DNA of 64,000 nucleotides, taken from an uncultured Mailhella sp. GTDB taxonomy: Bacteria > Desulfobacterota > Desulfovibrionia > Desulfovibrionales > Desulfovibrionaceae. The number at the start of each line of letters is the position of its first letter. Positions within the stretch are counted from its first letter, which is position 1. Shown piece by piece: positions 8,019 through 17,239 of this stretch. The notes below the pieces were generated by a model that had not been told where the DNA came from, ran no database searches, and saw nothing but the letters and a program-made list of their open reading frames with translations. The DNA is taken from NCBI RefSeq assembly GCF_963931295.1, contig NZ_OZ007001.1, positions 2,373,001 through 2,437,000 on the forward strand. The letters run 5' to 3'. Both the position numbers and the translations under genes were made by a program.

Positions 8019-10934
8019 TCAGTCCTCGCTGAGTATGGCGTTCAGGAAGTCGCGTCGTTTCTTGCGTTCTTCAACAAGAAAGGCTCCGGTGATGGAGGCG
8101 GGATTCTCCATGATTTCCTCGGGCGTGCCGGACGCGATGATGGCGCCGCCGTTTTCGCCGCCGCCGGGGCCGAGGTCCACGATGTGATCGGCGGAGAGAA
8201 TGACGTCGGTGTTGTGCTCGATGACCACCACGGTGGCGCCGCGATCCACCAGACGATGCAGCACGTTGATGAGCTTGCCCACTTCGTGCATGTGCAGGCC
8301 GGTGGTGGGTTCGTCGAGGATGTAGAGGGTGCGCGGCAGGGACTTCTTGCCGAGCTCGCGCGATATCTTGATGCGCTGCGCCTCGCCGCCGGAAAGCGTG
8401 GTGGCCGCCTGTCCGAGGCGCAGGTAGCCGAGGCCCACGTCTTCGAGCACGCCGAGGCGTCGTTCAAGGGCAGGGTAGCTTGAGAAGAATTCCCTTGCTT
8501 CATGCACGGTGAGGTCGAGCACTTCGGAGATGTTCAGATCCTTGTAGCGCACTTCGAGGGTTTCGTGGTTGAAGCGGCGTCCCTTGCATACGTCGCAGGT
8601 GACGAAGATGTCGGGCAGAAAGTGCATTTCCACGCGTATCTGCCCGTCGCCCTTGCAGGTTTCGCAGCGCCCGCCGGACACGTTGAAGCTGAAGCGGCTG
8701 GCGGTGTAGCCGCGCTTTTTGGCGTCGGGGGTCATGGCGAAGATTTTGCGTATGTCGTCGAACACCTTGGTGTAGGTGGCGGGATTGGAACGCGGCGTGC
8801 GGCCGATGGGCGTCTGATCGATGGACACGATGCGCTCTATCTGATCGAGGCCCTCCACGCCCTTCATGGGGCCGGGCTGTTCGGTGCGCAGGCCGCAGTG
8901 ACGCGCCACGCGGCGGTAGAGCGTGTCGATGACGAGCGAGCTCTTGCCCGAGCCCGACACGCCGGTGACGCAGGTGAGCGCGCCGAGGGGAATGGCGCAG
9001 TCGATGTTCTTGAGGTTGTTGGTGGTCACGCCGCGCAGGGTGAGGAACTTGTCGGAGCGGCGTCTGGTTTCCGGCACGGGAATGGTGAGGTCGCCGCGCA
9101 GGTAGCGCGCGGTGAGCGAGTCGGAATGTCTGAGCAGTTCCTTCACCGTGCCTGCGAACACGAGCTCGCCGCCCTGAGAGCCGGAACCCGGGCCCATTTC
9201 GAGCACGGTGTCGGCCTCGCAGATGGTGGCTTCGTCGTGTTCCACCACGAGCACGGTGTTGCCGCGCTTCTGGAGGCTGCGCAGGGTGCGTATGAGCCGT
9301 TCGTTGTCGCGCGGATGCAGGCCGATGGAAGGTTCGTCGAGCACGTAGGTGACGCCCACAAGGCCTGAGCCGAGCTGCGAGGCGAGGCGTATGCGCTGGG
9401 CTTCGCCGCCGGAGAGCGTGACCATGGAGCGGCCGAGGGTGAGGTATTCGAGGCCCACGTTGACCATGAAGCCGAGGCGGAAGGTGAGTTCCTTGATGAG
9501 CGGCTCGGCGATGATGGCGTGACGTCCGGTGAAGGAGAGTCCCTTCACCCATTCGAGGGCGCGTTCGATGGAAAGGTTGCAGAAGTCCTCGATGTTGAGG
9601 TCGTTCACGCGCACGGAGAGGGCTTCCTTGCGCAGGCGCGTGCCGTGGCAGGTGGGGCACTCCACTTCGTAGCTGTAGCGGCTGAGAATGTCGCTCCAGG
9701 CGTCGCCGCGCTTCATGCGCTGCTCAAGCAGGTACATGACGCCCGGCCAGTGCGAGGTGGAAAGCGGTTCCGAACCCTCGTCGCGGTTGAGGCTCGTGCC
9801 GCCCATGAAGTTGCGGCGCAGGCTTCCCGTGCGGGTGATGCCTCCGGCCTCGCCGTTGAAGAGGGCTTTTCTGGCCTTGTCGGAAAAGTCCTTGAGGGGC
9901 GTGTCGAGCGTGAAGCCCTGACGCTTGCCGAGGGCTTCGAGGGCCTTGCCTATCTTGGCCATGAAGTAGGGCGAGGAGAAGGGAGCAAGCGCGCCCTGGC
10001 GCAGGGAGAGCGATTCGTCGGGAGCGATGAGGCCTTCGTCGAAGGCCACCACGGTGCCTATGCCGAGGCACTGCGGGCACGCGCCCTGCGGACTGTTGAA
10101 CGAAAAGAGCTGCGGCGAGGGCACGGGGGCGCTCACGTGGCAGCGCGGGCACACGGATTCGGTGGAATGCACGACGTCGGGCTTGCCCGGCGCGCTCACG
10201 ATGACGCGGCCCTTGCCGTAGCGCAGGGCGAGCTCCACGGAGTCGGCGAGGCGGGTGCGCATGTCGTCCTTGATGACGAGGCGGTCCACCACGAGATCGA
10301 TGCTGTGCTTCTTGTTCTTGTCGAGTGAGGGAGCTTCGTCGAGATTGCAGATCTGCGGCTCTTCGCCGAGCGTGGCTACGCGCACGCGCACGAAGCCTTC
10401 GGCACGCAGCTTCTTGAAGCGTTCGGCGTGAGTGCCCTTCTGCAGTTCCACGAGCGGAGCCATGAGCATGATGCGCTCGCCTTCGGGCATGTTCATGATT
10501 TCGGCAATGATTTCGTCGGAAGCGCGGGCCTCGATGGGCGCGCCGCAGTGCGGACAGTACACCTTGCCGAGTCTGGCGAAGAACACGCGCAGAAAGTCAT
10601 AAACTTCCGTCACCGTGCCCACGGTGGAACGGGGGTTGTGCGCGGTGGTCTGCTGTTCCAGGGAAATGGCGGGTGAGAGGCCCTCGATTTTGTCCACGAG
10701 GGGCTTGTCCATCTTGGGCAGGAACATGCGCGCGTAGGTGGAGAGCGATTCCACGTAGCGGCGCTGACCTTCGGCGTACACGATGTCGAAGGCCAGCGTG
10801 GACTTGCCCGAGCCCGAAGGCCCGCACACGACCACGAGCTGATCGCGCGGAATATCGACGTTGACGTTCTTGAGATTATGCTGACGGGCTCCCTCGATGT
10901 GGATGCAGGGGTCCGCGTATTTCGTGGGGGTCAT
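8019..10934 (-). CDS. uvrA: Excinuclease ABC subunit A
   Basis: 971 aa, full length. It is the damage-recognition ATPase of nucleotide excision repair, working with UvrB. Two ABC ATPase modules are visible: Walker [10 protein letters not shown] (about residues 38-46) and GVSGSGKSS in the second half, each with the signature LSGGEAQRI. Zinc fingers are visible as CPRC...CPQC in the first half and CETCKGDG...CDVCKG in the second. The start at 10934 is preceded by AAGGA. It lies 44 bp downstream of the DUF1992 gene and is followed almost without a gap by the DUF4139 gene. Confidence 0.98.
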   Translation of the reverse strand: MTPTKYADPCIHIEGARQHNLKNVNVDIPRDQLVVVCGPSGSGKSTLAFDIVYAEGQRRYVESLSTYARMFLPKMDKPLVDKIEGLSPAISLEQQTTAHNPRSTVGTVTEVYDFLRVFFARLGKVYCPHCGAPIEARASDEIIAEIMNMPEGERIMLMAPLVELQKGTHAERFKKLRAEGFVRVRVATLGEEPQICNLDEAPSLDKNKKHSIDLVVDRLVIKDDMRTRLADSVELALRYGKGRVIVSAPGKPDVVHSTESVCPRCHVSAPVPSPQLFSFNSPQGACPQCLGIGTVVAFDEGLIAPDESLSLRQGALAPFSSPYFMAKIGKALEALGKRQGFTLDTPLKDFSDKARKALFNGEAGGITRTGSLRRNFMGGTSLNRDEGSEPLSTSHWPGVMYLLEQRMKRGDAWSDILSRYSYEVECPTCHGTRLRKEALSVRVNDLNIEDFCNLSIERALEWVKGLSFTGRHAIIAEPLIKELTFRLGFMVNVGLEYLTLGRSMVTLSGGEAQRIRLASQLGSGLVGVTYVLDEPSIGLHPRDNERLIRTLRSLQKRGNTVLVVEHDEATICEADTVLEMGPGSGSQGGELVFAGTVKELLRHSDSLTARYLRGDLTIPVPETRRRSDKFLTLRGVTTNNLKNIDCAIPLGALTCVTGVSGSGKSSLVIDTLYRRVARHCGLRTEQPGPMKGVEGLDQIERIVSIDQTPIGRTPRSNPATYTKVFDDIRKIFAMTPDAKKRGYTASRFSFNVSGGRCETCKGDGQIRVEMHFLPDIFVTCDVCKGRRFNHETLEVRYKDLNISEVLDLTVHEAREFFSSYPALERRLGVLEDVGLGYLRLGQAATTLSGGEAQRIKISRELGKKSLPRTLYILDEPTTGLHMHEVGKLINVLHRLVDRGATVVVIEHNTDVILSADHIVDLGPGGGENGGAIIASGTPEEIMENPASITGAFLVEERKKRRDFLNAILSED

Positions 10935-10978
10935 GATGGTCCTTGTGGTTCGAGAAAAAGAAGGGAAAAGGCGTCGGT

Positions 10979-11380
10979 TCAGCGCCGGCCCTTTTTCAGA
11001 AGGGTGACGCGGCGCACCACGTTTTCATAATAAGGATCGTGTTCGGTAATGGCAACGGAACGCTCGCGGCGCTGATTCATGCGCATGAGGATGACGTCGA
11101 GCTTCTGCATCTGCCGCACCTTTTCCGCGCCTTCGTCGCAGTGTTCGAGCAGGTCGAGAATGGTGTTTATTTCCTTGCGGTCGGCAAGTTCGGGCGGCAG
11201 GTAGCCGGCGTTTCTGAGCACCTTGTAGGCCATGCGCAGCTCGCCGGGCACGGCGCTGTCGTCCTCGAAGTTCAGGGGCTTGCCTTCGCCGGGAAGATGG
11301 TCGAAGGCGCCTTCCTTCTGCGCGGCCTGAATGCGGCGTTCGGCCTGGCTGGCCATGAAATGCAGGAAATCTTCCGCCAT
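10979..11380 (-). CDS. DUF1992 (DnaJ-C28-like) domain protein
   Basis: 133 aa. The whole protein is the DUF1992 domain: AERRIQAAQKEGAFDHLPGEGKPLNFEDD near the start, then ELRMAYKVLRNAGYLPPE and a Leu-rich helix. The family is related to the conserved part of animal DNAJC28 and is of unknown function. I chose the ATG at 11380 because GGGAGG precedes it by five bases and the conserved domain starts at once; upstream in-frame codons are not protein-like. It heads the DUF1992-uvrA-DUF4139 unit. Confidence 0.85.
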   Translation of the reverse strand: MAEDFLHFMASQAERRIQAAQKEGAFDHLPGEGKPLNFEDDSAVPGELRMAYKVLRNAGYLPPELADRKEINTILDLLEHCDEGAEKVRQMQKLDVILMRMNQRRERSVAITEHDPYYENVVRRVTLLKKGRR

Positions 11381-11405
11381 GCCTTCCTCCCTTGGATTCG
11401 TTTTG

Positions 11406-11434
11406 TCTATACGCCGGAGCGCCGTGTTTTTCAA
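11406..11434 (-). promoter_or_regulatory. Sigma-70-type promoter for the DUF1992-uvrA unit
   Basis: The minus strand has TTGAAA (11434-11429), a 17-base spacer and TATAGA (11411-11406), about 25 bp before the DUF1992 start codon. Both hexamers are close to consensus. Confidence 0.6.
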
Positions 11435-11528
11435 TGATCGGAACAGGGCGCGCCTGCGGGAAACAGGGCGATCGAAGGCGCAAAAGGGCCCGGAAAGGCC
11501 CGGAGCAGGCATCCTGCGATGAAGCGGG

Positions 11529-11605
11529 AAAAATAAAAAAACGTCCGGAGCCGGGAGCGCGAGCGGGAAAAACTTTCCCGGAGGGAGCGCGCACCGGGCG
11601 GACGT
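11529..11605 (-). terminator. Terminator downstream of the NifA-like gene
   Basis: On the minus strand an outer 7-bp stem (ACGTCCG/CGGACGT, 11605-11599 with 11547-11541) encloses an inner GGGAAA/TTTCCC-type stem. It is followed by a run of six T, an A and five more T (11540-11529). It lies 140 bp downstream of the activator stop codon. Confidence 0.6.
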
Positions 11606-11616
11606 GGGATCAAGGG

Positions 11617-11647
11617 GCGGCGGAGCGACCGAAGGCCGCTCCGCCGC
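11617..11647 (-). terminator. GC-rich hairpin closer to the NifA-like stop codon
   Basis: A perfect 11-bp stem (GCGGCGGAGCG at 11617-11627, its complement at 11637-11647) with a 9-nt loop. No T-run follows. It probably acts together with the T-rich hairpin further downstream to end the nitrogen operon. The remaining gap 11381-11746 holds nothing else I can name. Confidence 0.45.
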
Positions 11648-11746
11648 GGAAGGAGAGGAGGGAAACGTGGTCCCTGCGCCGGTTGTGTGTGGGGGGGAAA
11701 ATCCGGCGCAGGGGAATCCCGCAGGGCATGTGCGGGAAGGCTGGTG

Positions 11747-13333
11747 TCACCGGGCCAGATAGCGCCGGTAGTCGATGCCGTATTTTTTCATCTTGTAGTA
11801 GAAGATGCGGTAAGTGATGTCGATGTCGCGTGCGGCCTGATGAATGTTGCCGCGGCTGCGCACCAGCGCTTCTTCCAGTCTTTTCTTTTCGAGCTGTCCC
11901 ACTTCTTCGTGGAACCCCAGGGCGCGGCCGTTCGCTTCGGCGGGAGCGTCGTCGCCCACGGCGGAGCGCAGGGCCGGCGGAAGATGGCAGGGGCAGACGA
12001 GTTCGTTTTCACACAATAGCACGGCGCGTTCCATGGCGTTTTGCAGTTCGCGCACGTTGCCCGGCCAGTGCCATGCGAGCAGGGCGTCGGCGGCCTGCGG
12101 GGACAGGCGCCTGGCAGGACGGCCGTAGCTGCGGGAGAACATGTGCAGAAAATGTTCCGCGAGGGGCAGAATGTCGTCCTTGCGTTCGCGCAGCGGCGGC
12201 AGAAACAGCGGAAACACGTTGATGCGGTAGTAGAGGTCTTCGCGGAAGAGTCCCTTGTCCACCAGCTTTTCCAGAGGCTGATGCGTGGCGCAGATGAGGC
12301 GCACGTCCACCTTGACCGGGCGTTCGCTGCCGAGGCGCACGATTTCCCGCTCCTGAATGGCGCGCAGCACCTTGGCCTGCGCGGGCAGGGAGAGATCGCC
12401 TATTTCATCGAGAAAGAGGGTGCCGGTGTCGGCCTGTTCAAACACGCCGCGCCGCGCCTGCTGCGCGCCGGTGAACGCGCCCTTCTGCCAGCCGAAGAGT
12501 TCGCCTTCCACGAGGTCGGCGGGAAGGGCGGCGCAGTTGAGGCGGATGAACGGACGCGAGGCGCGCGTGCTGCACTGATGGATGGCCGAAGCCATGAGTT
12601 CCTTGCCCGAACCGGATTCGCCGCGCAGCAGCACGGTGGTCTGACTCGGAGCCACCTGCGCCACATGATGCAGCACGTGGTTCATGGACTTGGAGAGCAC
12701 CACGATGGAGGGCATGGCCTGCAGCACGGAGGGCAGGGGCCTGTCGTCCTGACGGGTGTAGTGGGTGGCCTGGCGCACCATGTCTTCCTGCAGACAGGCT
12801 ACCTGATGTCCTACCAGAGCGGCCACCACTTCGAGCAGACGGCAGCGCAGCTCCAGAATTTCGTGATCGGCCATGGGGGTGTCCACGCTGAGGGTGCCCA
12901 CGGTGATGCGGCCGGAATCCGGCTCGCCGGAGCGCTTCTGCGTGGTGACGGGCACGCAGATGAAGGCCAGCGTGCGGAGCTGTTCTTCACTTCTTTCAAA
13001 GAGCCTGTTGAGAAAGTCGGGGTGGCTCTTCATGCAGTCCACGATGATGGGCTTGCCTGAAGCGAACACCTGGCCTGTGATGCCCTTGCCCGGGGCGTAG
13101 GTGAGATGAGGAACGGAAGTCTGTCCCTCGGCCATGGAGAGGTGCAGGCTTCCGTTTTCCGGGTTTTGTACCACGATGTGAGGGCGCTCGAAGGGCATGT
13201 CGCCGGAAAGGGAGCAGAGCACCCGGCGCAGTACTTCCCGGAAGGGAAGACCCGGTTCAAGGCAGTGTACGATGTGCCGCAGACTGTCGAGATAGGGTTC
13301 GAACGAGTTGGGAGAAAATTCGTGGTCGGGCAT
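11747..13333 (-). CDS. Sigma-54-dependent transcriptional activator, NifA-like (GAF-AAA+-Fis)
   Basis: 528 aa. An N-terminal GAF-type sensor domain (about residues 15-180) is followed by a complete AAA+ domain: Walker A GESGSGKE (238-245), the sigma-54 contact loop GAFTGA (285-290) and Walker B LFLDEIGD (306-313). A C-terminal Fis helix-turn-helix follows (about 495-518, RGNIHQAARDIDITYRIFYYKMKKYGI), which resembles NifA. Such proteins remodel sigma-54 holoenzyme from upstream enhancer sites. The gene is last in the block glnN-glt-dapL, whose first gene carries a perfect sigma-54 promoter, so it probably activates its own operon. The GAF ligand is unknown. It could instead control other genes elsewhere. 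Confidence 0.92.
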   Translation of the reverse strand: MPDHEFSPNSFEPYLDSLRHIVHCLEPGLPFREVLRRVLCSLSGDMPFERPHIVVQNPENGSLHLSMAEGQTSVPHLTYAPGKGITGQVFASGKPIIVDCMKSHPDFLNRLFERSEEQLRTLAFICVPVTTQKRSGEPDSGRITVGTLSVDTPMADHEILELRCRLLEVVAALVGHQVACLQEDMVRQATHYTRQDDRPLPSVLQAMPSIVVLSKSMNHVLHHVAQVAPSQTTVLLRGESGSGKELMASAIHQCSTRASRPFIRLNCAALPADLVEGELFGWQKGAFTGAQQARRGVFEQADTGTLFLDEIGDLSLPAQAKVLRAIQEREIVRLGSERPVKVDVRLICATHQPLEKLVDKGLFREDLYYRINVFPLFLPPLRERKDDILPLAEHFLHMFSRSYGRPARRLSPQAADALLAWHWPGNVRELQNAMERAVLLCENELVCPCHLPPALRSAVGDDAPAEANGRALGFHEEVGQLEKKRLEEALVRSRGNIHQAARDIDITYRIFYYKMKKYGIDYRRYLAR

Positions 13334-13412
13334 GGGAGTGATCCGTGGCGGGCAAAAGCCCGCGAGAAATGTTCAGCGGCGGACGCGCCGCGGGAAAGCG
13401 TTGCCGGGGGGG

Positions 13413-13444
13413 GCGCCCCGCGCCGGCAACATGGCGCGGGGTGC
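13413..13444 (-). terminator. Hairpin between dapL and the NifA-like gene
   Basis: GCGCCCCGCGCC (13413-13424) pairs with GGCGCGGGGTGC (13433-13444), 12 bp with one G-T pair, in the 126-bp gap between the genes. No T-run is present. It may reduce rather than stop transcription into the activator gene. Confidence 0.45.
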
Positions 13445-13459
13445 GTCCGGAGCCGGCGA

Positions 13460-14689
13460 TTATTTGATGACTTTTTCCAGCCGCTCAAGGGCGGCTCGGG
13501 TAAGTTCCGGAGTGTTGAAGGCGGTGAGGCGCACGTAGCCTTCGCCGCTCGCGCCGAAGCCGACGCCGGGCGTGCAGACCACGCCGGCCTTCTCCAGCAG
13601 CATGTCGAAGAAGGCCCAGGAATCCGTTCCGCCGGGCGTTCTCAGCCACACATAGGGCGAATGCACGCCGCCGAAGGCTTCAAGGCCGAGCTTGGCGCAG
13701 GTTTTGAGCATCATGTCGGCGTTGCTCTGGTAGATGCCGAGCACGGCCTTCATCTGGGTTCTGGCCGGTTCCATGAAGGCGGCTTCGGCCGCGCGCTGCA
13801 CGATGTAGGGGCAGCCGTTGTACTTGGTGCACTGGCGGCGCAGCCACATGTCGTGCAGATGCAGCACGGTGCCGTCGGCGGCGCGGGCCGTGAGCTTCTT
13901 GGGCACCACGGCGTAGCCGCAGCGCAGTCCCGTGAAGCCCGCGGTCTTGGAAAGGCTGCGGAATTCCACGGCCACTTCGTCCGCGCCGGGGATTTCAAAG
14001 ATGCTGCGCGGAATGGATTCGTCGCGGATGAAGGATTCGTAGGCCGCGTCGAACATGATGAGCGAGTCGTTCTTCTTCGCGTAGTCCACCCATCTGGTCA
14101 GGGCGTCTCTGTCGAGCACGGTGCCGGTGGGGTTGTTGGGACTGCAAAGATACACCACGTCCACGCGCTCTTCGGGCAGGGCGGGGCAGAAATTGTTTTC
14201 CTTCGTGCAGGGCAGGTACACGATGCGGCTCCAGCGGCCGTTTTCATGCACGCCGCCGCGGCCGGCCATGGCGTTGGAATCCTCGTACACGGGATAGACG
14301 GGATCGGTAAGCGCAATGACGGCGTCTTCGCCGAAGAGTTCCTGGAAATTGCCCACGTCGCTCTTCGCGCCGTCGCTGATGAAGATTTCATCGGCGTCGA
14401 GGTTCACGCCGCGGGAGAGATAGTCGTGCTTGAGAATGGCTTCGCGCAGGAAGGCGTAGCCCTGTTCCGGGCCGTAGCCGCGGAAGGTTTCGGCGCGGCC
14501 CATTTCGTCCACGGCCTTGTGCAGGGCCTCGATGACCGCGGGAACCAGCGGCTGGGACACGTCGCCGATGCCGAGGCTGATGACGTCGGCCTCGGGATGT
14601 TTTTCCTTGTACGCGCGAACCCTGCGGGCGACTTCGCTGAACAGATAGTTGCCGGAAAGGCCCGCATAGGCGCTGTTGATGCTGCGCAT
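13460..14689 (-). CDS. dapL: LL-diaminopimelate aminotransferase
   Basis: 409 aa. A PLP-dependent class I/II aminotransferase that converts tetrahydrodipicolinate plus glutamate to LL-diaminopimelate in one step, bypassing DapC/D/E, for lysine and peptidoglycan synthesis. The typical DapL start ([21 protein letters not shown]), SPNNPTG (183-189), Asp214/Tyr217 and the PLP lysine Lys248 in [15 protein letters not shown] are all present. The ATG at 14689 follows GGAGA. It uses glutamate as amino donor, which fits its place directly behind the glutamate synthase genes, although a hairpin-rich 157-bp gap separates them. Confidence 0.95.
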   Translation of the reverse strand: MRSINSAYAGLSGNYLFSEVARRVRAYKEKHPEADVISLGIGDVSQPLVPAVIEALHKAVDEMGRAETFRGYGPEQGYAFLREAILKHDYLSRGVNLDADEIFISDGAKSDVGNFQELFGEDAVIALTDPVYPVYEDSNAMAGRGGVHENGRWSRIVYLPCTKENNFCPALPEERVDVVYLCSPNNPTGTVLDRDALTRWVDYAKKNDSLIMFDAAYESFIRDESIPRSIFEIPGADEVAVEFRSLSKTAGFTGLRCGYAVVPKKLTARAADGTVLHLHDMWLRRQCTKYNGCPYIVQRAAEAAFMEPARTQMKAVLGIYQSNADMMLKTCAKLGLEAFGGVHSPYVWLRTPGGTDSWAFFDMLLEKAGVVCTPGVGFGASGEGYVRLTAFNTPELTRAALERLEKVIK

Positions 14690-14735
14690 GATATTCTCCA
14701 GTTCTCCGGCGCGGCCGGAGCGTTTGGTGCGTTTG

Positions 14736-14840
14736 AAAGACGGAGCCGTTTTTCACAAGGCTCCGCCGGAAGAAGGGGAGCGAAACGCTCCCCCCGGTCG
14801 GGCGGTTCGGCTCCGTTCCGGCGCACATGCGCCGGAACGG
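14736..14840 (-). terminator. Series of three hairpins between the glutamate synthase genes and dapL
   Basis: Six bases after the synthase stop codon is a perfect 13-bp stem with a 2-nt loop (CCGTTCCGGCGCA at 14813-14825, complement at 14828-14840). Next is GGGGAGCG-AAA-CGCTCCCC (14775-14793), then a 7-bp GGAGCC-type stem around 14740-14764. None has a strong T-run on the minus strand. They could terminate partially or protect the 3' end of the glt mRNA. Confidence 0.55.
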
Positions 14841-14846
14841 AAGGGG

Positions 14847-17171
14847 TCAGGCCGAAGCGCCTTCCACAGGAAAGGTCATTTCCGTGTTCTTGTGCATGGT
14901 CCACACGCCGCAGGGGCACACGCCCGCGCACACGCCGCAGCCTATGCAGCGTTCGGGATCGGAAACGTAGGCGAAGATGCCGTCCATTTCCACGCGGGAG
15001 ATGGCCTTCTCGGGGCAGGATTGCAGGCACATGCCGCAGTCGCGGCAGGAGCCGCAGCTCACGCAGCGGGAATAGTCGTCCGCGGGAGCGGGCAGATCCG
15101 CCTTGTGAACACGGGAGAAATATTCCAGGCTGAGGCGGGTGGAGGCCATGTCGCGCGAATCTGCCTTGGGAGCGGGTTTGCCCATGAGGTAGGCGTCGGC
15201 GGCCTTGGCCGCCTGCGCGCCGGAACCGATGGCCGTCACGAGCAGACCGGGCTTCACCACGTCGCCCGCGGCGAACACGCCGGGCAGAATGCTCATGTCG
15301 TCGCCGGGAACCACCCAGCTGCCGCGGAAGGTGCGCACGCCTTCGGGCAGGAAGTCGATTTCCGGCTCGTCGCCGATGGTGATGATGACCATGTCGCCGG
15401 GAACAAGACGACCCTTGTCGTCGATGATGCCTTCGGGCGTGATTTCCCTGGTCATGAAGGGCCACACGAGCTTGCCGCCGAGGGATTCGATGTGGGCGAT
15501 TTCCTTGGCAAAGGCCGCGGGCTTCTGCACGTCGACGCAGGTGACGTGCTCCGCGCCTTCGGCATAGGCGCCTGCCGCGGCGTCCATGCCCGCGTTGCCG
15601 CAGCCGATGACGATGACGTTTTTGCCCGTGACGGGATGTTCGCCCTTGTTCACGGCCTTCATGTAGTCGATGCCGGGAACGATGCGTTCCTTGCCCGGCC
15701 AGTTGAACATTCTGGCCTTGGTGCCGCCCACGGCCACCACGACGGCGTCGTTTTCCTTGCGCAGGGCGTCGAACTTTTCGCGGTCCACGCGGCAGGAGGT
15801 GACGAAGCGCACGCCCATGTCCTCGATGCGGCGGATTTCCGCTTCAAGCACGGAGTGATCGAGACGCTCGCGGGGAATGACCTGCTCGATCTTGCCGCCC
15901 ACGACCTTGTCGGCTTCGTACACGGTCACGTCGTGACCCTTGCGGGCGAGCTGCCAGGCCGCGGAGAGACCGGCCACGCCGGAGCCGATGACGGCCACCT
16001 TCCTGCCGGTGCGCACGGAGGGCTTTTCCACCTTGATGAGCGCCGATTCACGGCCGAGGGGGCCTATCTGGATGGGCGAGTCGATGCGGCAGCCGCGGGT
16101 GCAGGCGTCCATGCAGGGGTTGGGGCACACGCCGCCGCACACCGAGCCGGGGAAGGGAGAGTAGTCGAGCACGAGGCGCAGGGCCTCTTCGGTGCGGCCT
16201 TCGCGCAGCAGGTTGTAGCGCTTCTGCGTGGGAATGCTGGCCGGGCAGGCATACTCGCAGGGGGCCGCGGTGGCGGCGTTGTCCCAGGAGGGCACGCGCA
16301 GGCGGAAGTCGCCGCGCGCCACCAGACTGTTCACGCGGAAGTCGTCCTTCACCACGTCGCTGAAAATGCCGCCCTTCACCCATTCTTTGGCGTGATAGTC
16401 GGAAACGCTCATGCGGGTCTTTTTGTGATCGCCGCTCTTGATGGGCAGAAGCTTGCGCCATTCGCTCCAGCAGCTGAGCGTTTCGAGCGCGGAAGACTTG
16501 TCCACCGCGTCCAGGAAGTTCTTCAGACCGGTGGAGAGGAAGGCGATGTCCGCCTCGTCGAGATCGTGCACGGCCACGTCGTTTTCGGCGTAGGAGCCGG
16601 AATTGCCGCGGAAGTACACCACGCCGCCCACCATGCCGACGCAGGCGCGCTCGCCGAGCACGGAAGCGCCTTCGGGGGTGTCGAGGCCGCAGACCACCAT
16701 CTTGCCGCCGCCCATGAATTCGCACGGGAAGGAGCCGGTGCCGTCGAGAATCCAGAGTTCGGGCTCGGAGTAGAGCGGATCGTGCTTCATGAGCGAGCCG
16801 GAACGGGTGCCCGCGCGGCCGCCGATGTAGATGACGCCCGATGCCGCGCAGTGACCGGCGGTGTCGCCGGCGTCGCCCTTCACGGTGATGCGCGCGCCGG
16901 AGTTGAGCCAGCCCACGTCGGCGGGGGCGGAGCCTTCCACCACGATTTCGGTGTGATCGAGGCCCATGCAGCCCACGCGCTGACCGGGATTGGTCACATG
17001 GAAGCGCAGGGTGCGGCCTTCGGCGTTCCAGAGGGGGCCGCCGATGTCGTGCTGACCGGACGCATGGATGTCGAATTCCGTTTCGCCCCGGGCCACGGCC
17101 TCGCCGATGGCCAGCAGCAGATCCTGCGTAGACATGCGTTCGTGCTGAACAAGAGTATCTATGGAAAACAT
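14847..17171 (-). CDS. Glutamate synthase component: GXGXG domain fused to NAD(P)H/FAD oxidoreductase and ferredoxin domain
   Basis: 774 aa. Domain order: the GXGXG beta-helix normally at the C-terminus of GltB (about residues 30-230); an Fe-S helical region of the GltD type with CEYACP...CGGVCPNPCMDACTRGC (about 300-375); a two-dinucleotide flavoprotein domain with GSGVAGLSAAW and GCGNAGMDAAAG (about 395-690); and a C-terminal 2[4Fe-4S] ferredoxin (CVSCGSCRDCGMCLQSCP, CIGCGVCAGVCPCG). The protein should take electrons from NAD(P)H, or from ferredoxin, to drive glutamate formation on the partner FMN subunit. Splitting GltB into three chains and fusing its last domain to GltD is the archaeal-type layout. 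The start at 17171 has AAAGG upstream. Confidence 0.9.
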   Translation of the reverse strand: MFSIDTLVQHERMSTQDLLLAIGEAVARGETEFDIHASGQHDIGGPLWNAEGRTLRFHVTNPGQRVGCMGLDHTEIVVEGSAPADVGWLNSGARITVKGDAGDTAGHCAASGVIYIGGRAGTRSGSLMKHDPLYSEPELWILDGTGSFPCEFMGGGKMVVCGLDTPEGASVLGERACVGMVGGVVYFRGNSGSYAENDVAVHDLDEADIAFLSTGLKNFLDAVDKSSALETLSCWSEWRKLLPIKSGDHKKTRMSVSDYHAKEWVKGGIFSDVVKDDFRVNSLVARGDFRLRVPSWDNAATAAPCEYACPASIPTQKRYNLLREGRTEEALRLVLDYSPFPGSVCGGVCPNPCMDACTRGCRIDSPIQIGPLGRESALIKVEKPSVRTGRKVAVIGSGVAGLSAAWQLARKGHDVTVYEADKVVGGKIEQVIPRERLDHSVLEAEIRRIEDMGVRFVTSCRVDREKFDALRKENDAVVVAVGGTKARMFNWPGKERIVPGIDYMKAVNKGEHPVTGKNVIVIGCGNAGMDAAAGAYAEGAEHVTCVDVQKPAAFAKEIAHIESLGGKLVWPFMTREITPEGIIDDKGRLVPGDMVIITIGDEPEIDFLPEGVRTFRGSWVVPGDDMSILPGVFAAGDVVKPGLLVTAIGSGAQAAKAADAYLMGKPAPKADSRDMASTRLSLEYFSRVHKADLPAPADDYSRCVSCGSCRDCGMCLQSCPEKAISRVEMDGIFAYVSDPERCIGCGVCAGVCPCGVWTMHKNTEMTFPVEGASA

Positions 17172-17239
17172 TGCGTTGCCTTTCTATGATGAGGTTCCGG
17201 GGTGAAATGCCGGGGAAATGGCGTCTGCGGCCGAGAGCG